Shown piece by piece: positions 25,325-34,628 of a stretch of 64,000 nt of DNA. This DNA is from JAEYZM01 sp943372195. Its GTDB lineage: Bacteria > Bacteroidota > Bacteroidia > Sphingobacteriales > Sphingobacteriaceae. Numbering within the stretch: position 1 is the stretch's first letter; every line of letters begins with the position of its first letter. Location of the stretch: contig CALRXS010000006.1 of NCBI GenBank assembly GCA_943372195.1, forward strand, positions 1 to 64,000. The letters are read 5' to 3'. The translations under genes and the position numbers were made by a program. The notes beneath the pieces were generated by a model. The model did not search any database, was not told the origin of the DNA, and worked only from the letters and a program-made list of their open reading frames with translations.

Positions 25325-28138
25325 ATGCCAAAAGATACATCCATAAAATCAGTTTTAATTATCGGTTCAGGTCCAATTATCATCGGACAAGCATGTGAAT
25401 TCGACTATTCAGGCTCTCAAGCAGCACTTTCTTTGAAAGAAGAAGGTATTGAAGTCTCAATCATCAATTCGAATCCGGCGACCATCATGACCGATAAAGT
25501 TATCGCTGATCATGTTTATTTATTGCCATTAACTTGTGAATCGATTGAAAAGATTTTACAAGAGCGACAAATTGATGCGGTGATACCTACTATGGGCGGA
25601 CAAACAGCATTAAATCTTGCAAAAGAGGCAGATGAACGTGGTATTTGGAAAAAATATGGAGTAAGAATCAAGGGTGTTGCAATTGATGCAATCGAAAAAA
25701 CAGAAAATAGAGAAGAATTTAGAAAGTTGATGATTGAAATTGGCGTAGGTATTGCCAAATCAAAAATTGCAAATTCATTCTTAGAAGGTAAAGAGGCAGC
25801 TCAAGAAATAGGTTATCCATTAGTAATTAGACCTTCTTATACATTGGGTGGTTACGGCGGCGGATTCGTACATACTAAAAAAGATATAGATGCTGCTTTA
25901 AATCACGGCTTACAAGCATCACCTACTCACGAAGTTTTAGTTGAGCAGGCTGTATTAGGATGGAAGGAATATGAATTGGAGTTGCTACGTGATAATAATG
26001 ACAACATCATTATCATTTGTTCTATTGAAAATTTTGATCCGATGGGTATTCATACAGGTGATTCAATCACAGTAGCCCCTGCAATGACCCTATCTGATAG
26101 ATGTTACCAAGAGATGCGTAATCATGCCATTAACATGATGCGTTCAATAGGTGACTTCGCAGGTGGTTGTAACGTGCAATTCTCTGTTAACCCTGAGAAC
26201 GAAGATATCATCGCCATCGAAATTAATCCTCGTGTATCACGCTCATCAGCATTAGCATCTAAAGCAACAGGTTACCCTATTGCAAAAATTGCTGCTAAAT
26301 TGGCTATCGGATATAATTTAGATGAAATAGAAAATCAAATTACCAAAACTACTTCAGCATATTTTGAACCATCACTTGATTATGTGATTGTAAAAATTCC
26401 TAGATGGAATTTCGATAAGTTCAAAGGTGCAAATAGAGAATTAGGTTTACAGATGAAATCTGTAGGTGAGGTGATGGCAATTGGTAGAAGCTTCAACGAA
26501 GCATTACAAAAAGCTTGTCAATCATTAGAGATCAATAGAATTGGTTTAGGTGCAGATGGCAAGCAAAGTAGAAACCTAGAAGACATCATGAAAAATTTAG
26601 AGCATGCAAGTTGGGACAGATTGTTCCATGTGCGTGATGCTTTAAGTTTAGGTGTGCCTGTAACATCAGTTCAAAAAGCAACGAAAATTGATCGTTGGTT
26701 TTTAATGCAAATAAATGAATTAGTAAATATCGAATTAGAAGTTAAGAGATATTCTATACATAACTTACCAACTGAAATATTATTCAATGCAAAACAAAAA
26801 GGATTCTCAGATGCACAAATTGCATTCTTGTTAGGCGTCACAGAAGATGACGTTTACAATAAGAGAAAATCTTTAGGTATGCACAGAGTATATAAAATGG
26901 TTGATACTTGTGCTGCTGAATTCCCAGCTCAAACTCCATATTACTACTCTACTTTCGAAGGTGAAAATGAATCGAAAGTTTCTGATAAAAAGAAAATCAT
27001 TGTATTGGGTTCAGGTCCGAATAGAATCGGCCAAGGTATTGAGTTCGACTATTCTTGCGTACACGGCTTAATGGCTGCAAAAGAATCAGGTTACGAATCA
27101 ATCATGATTAACTGTAACCCTGAGACTGTTTCTACCGATTTCAACATGGCCGATAAATTATATTTCGAGCCAGTATTCTGGGAACATGTAAGAGAAATTA
27201 TTGATTTAGAAAAACCAGAAGGGGTCATTGTTCAGTTAGGCGGACAAACTGCTTTGAAGATGGCAGAACAATTAGAGAAAAATGGTATCAAAATCATTGG
27301 TACTAGTTTCAATGATATGGATATCGCCGAAGATCGTGGAAGATTCTCAGATTTATTGCGCGACTTAAATATACCTTACCCTAAATATGGTGTTGCTGAA
27401 AGTGCTGAAGAAGCATTAAAAGTTGCAAATGAAGTGGGTTACCCAGTGTTAGTGCGACCTAGTTATGTATTAGGCGGACAAGGCATGAGTATTGTAATTA
27501 ACAATGAAGAATTAGAAAACGCTGTTGTAAAATTATTAAGAGATATACCTGGTAATAGAATATTAATTGACCATTTCTTAGACAGAGCAGAAGAAGCAGA
27601 ATCAGATTCTATTGGTGATGGAGATGATGTTCATATTGTCGGATTAATGGAACATATTGAACCAGCAGGTATTCACTCTGGCGATTCAAGTGCTGTTTTA
27701 CCTCCATTCAATCTTTCTGAAAATGTAATAAAGCAGATGGAAGAGTATACCATCAAACTTTCAAGATCATTAAACGTACGTGGTTTACTAAACATACAAT
27801 TCGCTATTAAAAACGAAATGGTATATGTGATAGAAGCAAATCCTCGTGCATCGAGAACTGTACCGTTTATTGCAAAAGCTTACGATGTACCTTATATCAA
27901 CATCGCAACTAAAGTAATGTTAGGTGCAAATAAATTGAAAGACTTTACCATAGAAAGAAAACTTGAAGGTTATGCAATTAAAGAACCTGTGTTCTCATTC
28001 CATAAATTCCCAGAAGTGAAAAAAGAATTAGGTCCTGAAATGAAATCAACTGGTGAAGCAATTGTATTCATCAAAGATCTTCAAGATCCTTATTTCTTAA
28101 AACTTTATAAAGAGAAGTCTATGTATTTAAGTAAATAA
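25325..28138 (+). CDS. carB: Carbamoyl-phosphate synthase large subunit, lacking the allosteric C-terminal domain
   Basis: 937 residues from the ATG at 25325; an open frame from 25274 is rejected because it begins within the promoter. Two homologous ATP-grasp halves are evident, each opening with IGSGP...GQ...EFDYS (about residues 12-30 and 560-580). CarB makes carbamoyl phosphate for pyrimidine and arginine synthesis using ammonia passed from CarA. The protein ends shortly after the second ATP-grasp half, at FLKLYKEKSMYLSK. The ~130-residue MGS-like domain that binds UMP/ornithine in the ~1073-residue E. coli enzyme is absent, so feedback control must differ. carA is not adjacent. Confidence 0.95.
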   Translation: MPKDTSIKSVLIIGSGPIIIGQACEFDYSGSQAALSLKEEGIEVSIINSNPATIMTDKVIADHVYLLPLTCESIEKILQERQIDAVIPTMGGQTALNLAKEADERGIWKKYGVRIKGVAIDAIEKTENREEFRKLMIEIGVGIAKSKIANSFLEGKEAAQEIGYPLVIRPSYTLGGYGGGFVHTKKDIDAALNHGLQASPTHEVLVEQAVLGWKEYELELLRDNNDNIIIICSIENFDPMGIHTGDSITVAPAMTLSDRCYQEMRNHAINMMRSIGDFAGGCNVQFSVNPENEDIIAIEINPRVSRSSALASKATGYPIAKIAAKLAIGYNLDEIENQITKTTSAYFEPSLDYVIVKIPRWNFDKFKGANRELGLQMKSVGEVMAIGRSFNEALQKACQSLEINRIGLGADGKQSRNLEDIMKNLEHASWDRLFHVRDALSLGVPVTSVQKATKIDRWFLMQINELVNIELEVKRYSIHNLPTEILFNAKQKGFSDAQIAFLLGVTEDDVYNKRKSLGMHRVYKMVDTCAAEFPAQTPYYYSTFEGENESKVSDKKKIIVLGSGPNRIGQGIEFDYSCVHGLMAAKESGYESIMINCNPETVSTDFNMADKLYFEPVFWEHVREIIDLEKPEGVIVQLGGQTALKMAEQLEKNGIKIIGTSFNDMDIAEDRGRFSDLLRDLNIPYPKYGVAESAEEALKVANEVGYPVLVRPSYVLGGQGMSIVINNEELENAVVKLLRDIPGNRILIDHFLDRAEEAESDSIGDGDDVHIVGLMEHIEPAGIHSGDSSAVLPPFNLSENVIKQMEEYTIKLSRSLNVRGLLNIQFAIKNEMVYVIEANPRASRTVPFIAKAYDVPYINIATKVMLGANKLKDFTIERKLEGYAIKEPVFSFHKFPEVKKELGPEMKSTGEAIVFIKDLQDPYFLKLYKEKSMYLSK

Positions 28139-28172
28139 TTTTTACTTTCATATATACATCTAAAAAAAATAT

Positions 28173-29285
28173 ATGAAAAAAATTATTTACTTATGTGTGT
28201 TATTTGTTTTTATCAACGCAGTTAATACAAATGCTCAGAATTTAGTAGCCTATTATAAATTAGATGGTAATGCTAATGCGTTCATCGGAAGTATTAGCGG
28301 TACTACTACAGGATCAGTAATAGCAGATACTAATCGATTTAACTTACAAAACGCTAGTATTAGATTTCAGAATTCATCAAGCTATGCTACAATTCCTAGC
28401 TCATTTGATCTAGCCGAAAAGACTTTCAACTTTTGGTTTAGACTCGACACAATTCTAAGTAATACAAATTTGTTAACTATAGATAATGGAAGTTTAAATC
28501 ATGGAATGATTTATTTACAACTATATAGAAGTTTAGGAAATAATAAATTGCAATTCTATGGTGGTAATGCTAATGCAATAGAAACAAATATCATTACTAA
28601 AAAATGGTATAAAATAAGTTTAACCTACAAGAATTCAGTTTATAAATTATATATAAACAATAAACTAATTGGCAGTGTTACTTCTACAAATCTTCACTCT
28701 GCAGATGGTTACCTTGGAATGGTACTGGGTAATAATAGAGCACTAAACACTTTAAGCGCATTAAGAGGCAAAGTTGATGATTTAAGTATTTATAACTACG
28801 CAATGGATAGTACTCAATTAGCAAATATTACTGAAGCTACTTGTGACTTTAATAACATAATTAATATTTATGATACAACAAATGTGACTATCGTTGATAC
28901 GAACTATGTTACGATTACTGATACAACTTTTCTAACAATTACTGATACAAATTTTGTTACAATTAGAGATACTACTTATTTATCAGTTTACGATACATTG
29001 AAAATTGATATCTTCTCTTCAATTTCTCAAAACCCAATCAATACTATAAAAGTTTATCCTAATCCGACTAAAGATTTCTTAAACATCAATAACGGTAATT
29101 TCACAATAATTAATAATTACCAATATGTAATTATTAACTCTAGTGGTGTAACTGTATTTACCGACAGAGTTAGTGCAGCACAAACAGTTATTAACATAAA
29201 TACCTGGCCCGAAGGTATATATTTCTTAAACATATACGATCTTACAGGCAAACTTATAGAAGTCAAAAAAATTATTTTAAATTAG
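28173..29285 (+). CDS. LamG/concanavalin-like surface protein with DT-octad repeats and T9SS sorting domain
   Basis: 370 residues. Signal peptide to ~residue 21 (NAQN). Residues 22-220 form a LamG/ConA-type jelly roll (LVAYYKLDGNANAF, FNFWFRLD, YKLYINNKLIGS, GKVDDLSIYNYAM). Then come about six 8-residue repeats of the form DT-x-x-x-T-I/V-x (about 232-280), a Thr/Asp-rich linker. The last ~75 residues (VYPNPTKDFLNINNG to the basic end) are a T9SS sorting domain. Probably a surface carbohydrate-binding protein. Its stop is one base before the pnuC TTG. Confidence 0.88.
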   Translation: MKKIIYLCVLFVFINAVNTNAQNLVAYYKLDGNANAFIGSISGTTTGSVIADTNRFNLQNASIRFQNSSSYATIPSSFDLAEKTFNFWFRLDTILSNTNLLTIDNGSLNHGMIYLQLYRSLGNNKLQFYGGNANAIETNIITKKWYKISLTYKNSVYKLYINNKLIGSVTSTNLHSADGYLGMVLGNNRALNTLSALRGKVDDLSIYNYAMDSTQLANITEATCDFNNIINIYDTTNVTIVDTNYVTITDTTFLTITDTNFVTIRDTTYLSVYDTLKIDIFSSISQNPINTIKVYPNPTKDFLNINNGNFTIINNYQYVIINSSGVTVFTDRVSAAQTVININTWPEGIYFLNIYDLTGKLIEVKKIILN

Positions 29286-29286
29286 T

Positions 29287-29847
29287 TTGGAGATCATTGA
29301 AATCATAGGTTTTCTGTTTGCAGTATTAGGTATCTATTACTCAGCAAAACGTAAACTTGTTTATTGGCCTCTAAGTATTATAAGTTCATTAGCATACATG
29401 TTTTTCTTTTATGAGATTAACTTGTATGCTGATTCTTTACTGCAAATATTTTTTATTCTTTCTTCTATCTTCGGATGGTACAGCTGGCATAAGGATCTAG
29501 ATGAAAATTCTGATATGCTTACCATAAATTCACTTAATAAAAAACAAATAGTTCAAGTACTCGGTATAATATTATTTACTGGGATTATAATGGGTTTCTT
29601 ATTTAAAAAATTCAGCAACGCAGATTACGCTTACTATGATAGTATTTTATTTAGTGCAAGTGTTATTAGTACTATTCTATCGGCTAAAGCATACATAGAA
29701 AATTGGTATTTCTGGATCGTTATAAATTCAGCATATATTGTATTATATATTTCAAAACAAGCTCATTTAACTGCATTTTTATACTTAATTTTGATTGTCT
29801 TGGCAATCGTCGGACTAAGAGATTGGAAGAAAAATTTGAATGTATAA
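29287..29847 (+). CDS. pnuC: PnuC-type nicotinamide riboside/NMN transporter
   Basis: 186 residues, about seven membrane spans. FLFAVLGIYYSAKRKLVYWPLSIISS near the N-terminus and the later WYSWHK and AKAYIENWYFWI motifs are those of PnuC transporters. The start is TTG at 29287, directly after the preceding stop; no closer ATG preserves TM1. It overlaps the NadR-like kinase gene by eight bases. PnuC takes up an NAD precursor by facilitated diffusion, trapped by the kinase next door. Confidence 0.93.
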   Translation: MEIIEIIGFLFAVLGIYYSAKRKLVYWPLSIISSLAYMFFFYEINLYADSLLQIFFILSSIFGWYSWHKDLDENSDMLTINSLNKKQIVQVLGIILFTGIIMGFLFKKFSNADYAYYDSILFSASVISTILSAKAYIENWYFWIVINSAYIVLYISKQAHLTAFLYLILIVLAIVGLRDWKKNLNV

Positions 29848-30373
29848 AATAGCAGTTATAGGTCCTGAATCTACCGGCAAATCAAACTTATCTGAGTATT
29901 TAGCAAATTATTACAATTGCCTCTGGGTGCCAGAATTTGCAAGAGAGTATTGTGCTAAACTTAATAGAGAGTGTCTTATGCAAGATGAGTTGAATATATT
30001 CTACGGACAACTCAATTCAGAACGTACTATCTTTAAAGAGTCTCTAATCACAAATCAGTCATTAATGATTTGTGATACAACAATTGTGACCGTAAAAGTA
30101 TGGACAGAGCATGTTTTTAAAACATGTCCGGATGTTGTAGAACGCGAGTTTAAGCAACGACATTATGATCTATATTTGCTTACGAATAATGATTTACCGT
30201 GGCAAGATGATCCTTTGCGTAATTTCCCGAATGAAAGAGAATACTTTTACGAATGGTATTTAAGGCTTCTGAAAGAAAATAATCTAAACTTTAAAATCGT
30301 TTCAGGTGTTAATCATGATAGGTATCAGAATGCAATAGTAGCAGTTGATCAATTTTTAAATCAAAAGAAATGA
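29840..30373 (+). CDS. NadR-like ribosylnicotinamide kinase-type ATPase
   Basis: 177 residues with P-loop GPESTGKS at 8-15 and WVPEFAREYC, the pattern of the kinase domain of NadR; LLTNNDLPWQDDPLR matches the family's later motif. There is no nucleotidyltransferase (HxGH) domain, so only the kinase half is present. Together with pnuC, which it overlaps by eight bases, it would phosphorylate imported nicotinamide riboside to NMN. The NMN-adenylylating step could be done by NadD (encoded at 40903) or another enzyme. Confidence 0.88.
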   Translation: MYKIAVIGPESTGKSNLSEYLANYYNCLWVPEFAREYCAKLNRECLMQDELNIFYGQLNSERTIFKESLITNQSLMICDTTIVTVKVWTEHVFKTCPDVVEREFKQRHYDLYLLTNNDLPWQDDPLRNFPNEREYFYEWYLRLLKENNLNFKIVSGVNHDRYQNAIVAVDQFLNQKK

Positions 30374-30777
30374 ACTTACAAGAATTACATCGTTGGGTAA
30401 TTATTAGATTATTAGTGATAAGCGTTTTGTTTACAACAATAGCGTTTTTAATTAATGGCTATACTTGGCGTGAAGAACTCTCAAAAATATACGTAAATAG
30501 CTTATGGCTAACATCCGCATTTAATCTTATAGCTATATTGATATTTATATTTCTAAAGCCTAATAGCTCGATTCAAGAAGATGATTATAAAGAACTATAT
30601 AGTGTAGGTAAGCTATCAAGAAACATCTATATGTTTTCTATTATAATGTTCTTTAGTGGTTTAATGTCATTTAGTTCTAGTGCAGGAAGAGTTGCTTATA
30701 TATTTTTTATCATTGGCTTATTAAGCATGCCTGTAGCACACGTTACATATTACATCTGGATCAGAAAATTTAAATAA
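30370..30777 (+). CDS. Four-TM membrane protein, unknown function
   Basis: 135 residues with four hydrophobic spans, near 12-32, 45-65, 80-100 and 105-130. I do not recognise the family. Its ATG overlaps the NadR-like gene's stop (ATGA), so it is translationally coupled to the NAD-precursor uptake pair and may work with it. No motif beyond the spans is visible. It is the end of the run, as mfd has its own promoter. Confidence 0.75.
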   Translation: MNLQELHRWVIIRLLVISVLFTTIAFLINGYTWREELSKIYVNSLWLTSAFNLIAILIFIFLKPNSSIQEDDYKELYSVGKLSRNIYMFSIIMFFSGLMSFSSSAGRVAYIFFIIGLLSMPVAHVTYYIWIRKFK

Positions 30778-30811
30778 GAGCTAATATTGATGTAACATTT
30801 AATCATAATAT

Positions 30812-30845
30812 TTGTTATCATTTCTTTTTATAAGCCTTATATTTG
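30812..30845 (+). promoter_or_regulatory. Promoter of mfd
   Basis: TTG at 30812-30814 and TATATTTG at 30838-30845 with a 23-base spacer, at the long end of the permitted range. The -7 box ends seven bases before the mfd TTG codon, implying a nearly leaderless mRNA if that start is right. Confidence 0.6.
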
Positions 30846-30852
30846 TTGAGTT

Positions 30853-33800
30853 TTGAATATTAAAGACATTTTTCAGTATTACAAAACCGATGACCGCATA
30901 TCAACTATTGCCAAAACATTAAACTCAAAAAAGAACACACATGTTCATTTAAAAGGTTTAGTAGGTTCATCGGATGCATTTGTTAGTTTAGCTTTGTATT
31001 TTTTACAAAAGCAATGTCAACTCTTTGTCCTTTCTGACCGTGAAGAAGCTATTTACTTTCAAAATGATTTAGAAAATTTAAGCGACAAAAAGGTATTACT
31101 CTTTCCATCATCATACCGTAAAGCATTTGATATTACCAATATTGATAAGCAAGCAGTTCTTCAAAGAGCTGAGGTGCTTAACGAATTGAAAAATGCTTCA
31201 GAATACGGAAAATTAATTGTGACATATCCCGAAGCTATTGCTGAAAAAGTAATGGATAGAGAATCATTAGAAAAACATACCCTTGAGATTAAATCGGGTG
31301 AGCGTTGTTCTATTGATGCTATTAATGACTTCTTAACTGAATACGAATTTGAAAGAGAAGATTTTGTATTTGAAGCTGGGCAATTCTCAATACGTGGTGG
31401 TATTGTTGATATCTATTCTTACTCACATGATTTACCATATAGAATAGAATTCTTCGGTGATCATGTCGAATCAATTAGAACATTCGATATTGAAAATCAA
31501 TTGTCAATTGAAACCGTTCAAGAACTTTCCATTATACCCAATATACAATCACAAAAATTAGCAAATCATCAATCATCATTATTAAATTATATTGATGCGC
31601 AATCGAGTGTTTGGATAAAAGATGTTCAATTTTGTTTTGACATTTTAGATCAGGGTAAGGAGAGAGCAATTGAAATTTGGAAAGGCTTAAGTCAAGAAGA
31701 TAAAAATATACACCCCGAATATATTGACCCTCATTTAGTATTTAATACTTCATCTGAGTTCAATATGATTATTAAAAATTATGGTGTTGTTGAATTCGGT
31801 AAACAGTTTTATTATAATGCCGATGAAACTATACTTTTCAATATCAAACCACAACCTTCGTTTAACAAAGATTTCAATCTTCTTATTCACAATCTGAAAA
31901 AAAATGAATCTGAAAAAATTCAAAATTTAATTTTCGCAGATCAAGCAAAACAAGTAGAAAGATTATATACGATATTCGATGATATATATGCATCATCCGG
32001 AGACCCTAATAAAAAGGTGCAATTCACGCCTATAAACTTATCTATTCGTGAAGGGTTTATTGACGATGAACAAAAAATTGCTGCTTATACCGATCATCAA
32101 ATTTTTGATCGTTATTATAAATACAAGGTTCACAAGAACTACTCTAAATCTCAAGCATTAACATTAAAAGAATTAAGAGAATTAAAACCCGGTGATTTTG
32201 TAGTTCACATAGACCATGGTATTGGCAAATATGCTGGCTTAGAAAAAGTAGAAGTTAATGGTAAACTACAAGAAGCAATTCGTTTAGTGTATGCCGATAA
32301 CGATTTACTATATGTTAACATTAATTCTCTAAATAGAATTTCTAAATATACTGGTAAGGATGGTACTACTCCGAAAATGCATAAGCTTGGTTCAGATGCA
32401 TGGGAGAAATTAAAAAAGAACACTAAAAAAAAAGTTAAAGACATTGCTCGAGATTTGATTAAACTTTACGCCGTTCGTAAAGCTCAAAAAGGAAATGCAT
32501 TTTCACCTGATACCTATCTACAAACAGAGCTAGAAGCTTCGTTTATGTATGAAGATACTCCTGATCAGATTAAGTCTACAGCTGATATCAAAAAAGATAT
32601 GGAATCGGCACATCCTATGGATAGATTAGTTTGTGGTGATGTAGGTTTCGGAAAAACAGAAGTAGCAGTTCGTGCAGCATTCAAAGCTGTAAACGATAGT
32701 AAGCAAGTGGCTATACTAGTACCCACTACTATTTTAGCAATGCAACATTATAAAACTTTTAGAGAGCGACTAAAAGATTTTCCATGTAATGTTGAGTACA
32801 TAAGTAGATTCAAAACCAATAAAGAAATAAAAGAAATTCTTCAACGTACTGCTGAAGGTAAAGTTGATATTTTAATTGGTACTCATAGAATCGTAAGTAA
32901 AGATGTTAAGTTTAAAGATCTTGGCTTAATGATTATTGATGAAGAACAAAAGTTCGGAGTAAGTACTAAAGAAAAATTAAAACAATTTAGAGCTAACATA
33001 GATACATTAACTCTTACTGCAACACCTATACCAAGAACACTTCATTTTTCATTGATGGGTGCAAGAGATTTATCAATTATAAATACTCCGCCACCAAATC
33101 GTCAACCTGTAACAACAGAACTTCATGTATTTAATGAAAAATTAATTAAGGAAGTTGTGGAGTTTGAAATTGAGCGAGGCGGACAGGTATTCTTCATTCA
33201 CAATAGGGTTCAAGATATTTCACAAATGGCCGGACTAATACAAAAGGTTTGTCCGGGTGCTCGTATTGGCATTGGCCACGGTCAACTAGAAGGCGATGCT
33301 CTAGAAGATGTGATGATGAAATTTATGAGTAATGAATACGATGTTTTAGTAGCGACTACTATCATTGAATCAGGCTTAGATATTTCAAATGCAAATACGA
33401 TTATCATAAATAATGCACAGAACTTCGGATTAAGTGATTTGCATCAAATGCGCGGAAGAGTAGGTAGATCAAACAAAAAAGCTTTCTGCTATTTGTTAAG
33501 TCCGCCATTATCTGTTCTCACCCCCGAAGCTCGCAAACGATTAAGTGCTATTGAAGAATTTTCTGATTTAGGTAGCGGCTTTCATGTAGCAATGCGTGAC
33601 TTAGACATTAGAGGTGCAGGTAATTTATTAGGTGCAGAGCAAAGCGGATTTATAGCAGAAATCGGATTTGAATTATATCATAAAATTTTAGATGAAGCGA
33701 TACATGAATTAAAAGACGATGAGTTCAAAGATTTATTTAAAGATCAAGCTCCAGCTCCACATGTAAGTTTTTGTCAGATCGATACAGACCAAGAATTATT

Positions 33801-34236
33801 AATACCCGACGAATACGTAACTAACATAGCAGAAAGATTAAACTTATATACAGAGCTTAACAATTTAGAAACAGAAGAAGGTTTGTTAGCATTTGAAAAT
33901 GAATTGAGAGATCGATTCGGACCAGTGCCAAGGCAAGTAAAAGAATTATTAAATGCAGTGAAGTTGCAATGGTTGGCAAAAGAAATCGGATTTGAAAAAT
34001 TAAGTTTGAAAAACAATATATTAAGAGGTAATTTCCCATCGAACCCAAGTTCAGGTTTTTATGAATCAGATATGTTTAGATCTATTTTGATGTTCGCACA
34101 AAAATATCAAAGAGGTGTAAAAATGAAAGAAGGAAAAACTAGCTTATTAATGATTTTCGATCAAGTAAAATCTGTTGCGCATGCCATTGCTATATTAAAT
34201 GAAATGATTGGTAGAAACGAATTACAAGAAGCATGA
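30853..34236 (+). CDS. mfd: Transcription-repair coupling factor Mfd
   Basis: 1127 residues starting at TTG (MNIKDIFQYYK, the family's usual N-terminus). Order: UvrB-like damage-recognition module (~1-350), RNA-polymerase-interacting CarD-like domain at ~445-510 (KPGDFVVHIDHGIGKYAGLEK region), superfamily 2 translocase with Walker A GDVGFGKTE (~595-603), DEEQ (~696) and the TRG-type motif GRVGRSNKK, then the TRCF C-terminal autoinhibitory domain (~990-1080). Mfd displaces stalled RNA polymerase and recruits UvrA. It overlaps the next gene by four bases. The start being so near the -7 box leaves a leader of only a few bases. Confidence 0.96.
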   Translation: MNIKDIFQYYKTDDRISTIAKTLNSKKNTHVHLKGLVGSSDAFVSLALYFLQKQCQLFVLSDREEAIYFQNDLENLSDKKVLLFPSSYRKAFDITNIDKQAVLQRAEVLNELKNASEYGKLIVTYPEAIAEKVMDRESLEKHTLEIKSGERCSIDAINDFLTEYEFEREDFVFEAGQFSIRGGIVDIYSYSHDLPYRIEFFGDHVESIRTFDIENQLSIETVQELSIIPNIQSQKLANHQSSLLNYIDAQSSVWIKDVQFCFDILDQGKERAIEIWKGLSQEDKNIHPEYIDPHLVFNTSSEFNMIIKNYGVVEFGKQFYYNADETILFNIKPQPSFNKDFNLLIHNLKKNESEKIQNLIFADQAKQVERLYTIFDDIYASSGDPNKKVQFTPINLSIREGFIDDEQKIAAYTDHQIFDRYYKYKVHKNYSKSQALTLKELRELKPGDFVVHIDHGIGKYAGLEKVEVNGKLQEAIRLVYADNDLLYVNINSLNRISKYTGKDGTTPKMHKLGSDAWEKLKKNTKKKVKDIARDLIKLYAVRKAQKGNAFSPDTYLQTELEASFMYEDTPDQIKSTADIKKDMESAHPMDRLVCGDVGFGKTEVAVRAAFKAVNDSKQVAILVPTTILAMQHYKTFRERLKDFPCNVEYISRFKTNKEIKEILQRTAEGKVDILIGTHRIVSKDVKFKDLGLMIIDEEQKFGVSTKEKLKQFRANIDTLTLTATPIPRTLHFSLMGARDLSIINTPPPNRQPVTTELHVFNEKLIKEVVEFEIERGGQVFFIHNRVQDISQMAGLIQKVCPGARIGIGHGQLEGDALEDVMMKFMSNEYDVLVATTIIESGLDISNANTIIINNAQNFGLSDLHQMRGRVGRSNKKAFCYLLSPPLSVLTPEARKRLSAIEEFSDLGSGFHVAMRDLDIRGAGNLLGAEQSGFIAEIGFELYHKILDEAIHELKDDEFKDLFKDQAPAPHVSFCQIDTDQELLIPDEYVTNIAERLNLYTELNNLETEEGLLAFENELRDRFGPVPRQVKELLNAVKLQWLAKEIGFEKLSLKNNILRGNFPSNPSSGFYESDMFRSILMFAQKYQRGVKMKEGKTSLLMIFDQVKSVAHAIAILNEMIGRNELQEA

Positions 34237-34592
34237 GTTTAAATTTAGAAGTAAGAAAAATAAACGAAGACTGGAAGAAGCTTTCAGTATATATTATGAA
34301 AGAGTTTGATACCGATGAAGTAGATGTGAAAATCATGCTTTTCTTAATCGGTGTACAAGAATTAGGCAAAGGTCCGCAGAAGTTTTCAAAACGTCAGAAA
34401 GAAGAACTAATGCACATTGCTACATGTAGACTATTATCAGAAATGGGCTTTTACGAGCTTGAGGCATTAGATCAAGATGGTTGGCCACATTGGAAAGCGA
34501 TAAAAGCTATTCCGCCTTATAATGTTTTAGAACAAGAATTTTTATTAAAAAAATTAATAATTGATTACTTTCAAGATTATATAGAAGAATAA
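34233..34592 (+). CDS. Conserved hypothetical protein coupled to mfd
   Basis: 119 residues, mostly helical, no membrane span or signal. The segment FLIGVQELGKGPQKFSKRQKEELMHIA and the later YELEALDQDGWPHW look conserved, and I recall similar proteins as uncharacterised in Bacteroidota; I do not know a function. Its ATG sits in the mfd stop (ATGA overlap), so expression is coupled. It is soluble and acidic, so a partner of Mfd or of RNA polymerase is possible but unproven. Confidence 0.75.
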   Translation: MSLNLEVRKINEDWKKLSVYIMKEFDTDEVDVKIMLFLIGVQELGKGPQKFSKRQKEELMHIATCRLLSEMGFYELEALDQDGWPHWKAIKAIPPYNVLEQEFLLKKLIIDYFQDYIEE

Positions 34593-34628
34593 AATCGAAG
34601 ATTTATATTTATAGAACAATAAATTATT

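Noticed and set aside
28861..29015. Short tandem repeats considered as a CRISPR or minisatellite
   Set aside because: They encode the in-frame DTxxxTIx octads of the LamG/T9SS protein; repeat units are 24 bases, diverged, and there are no spacers.
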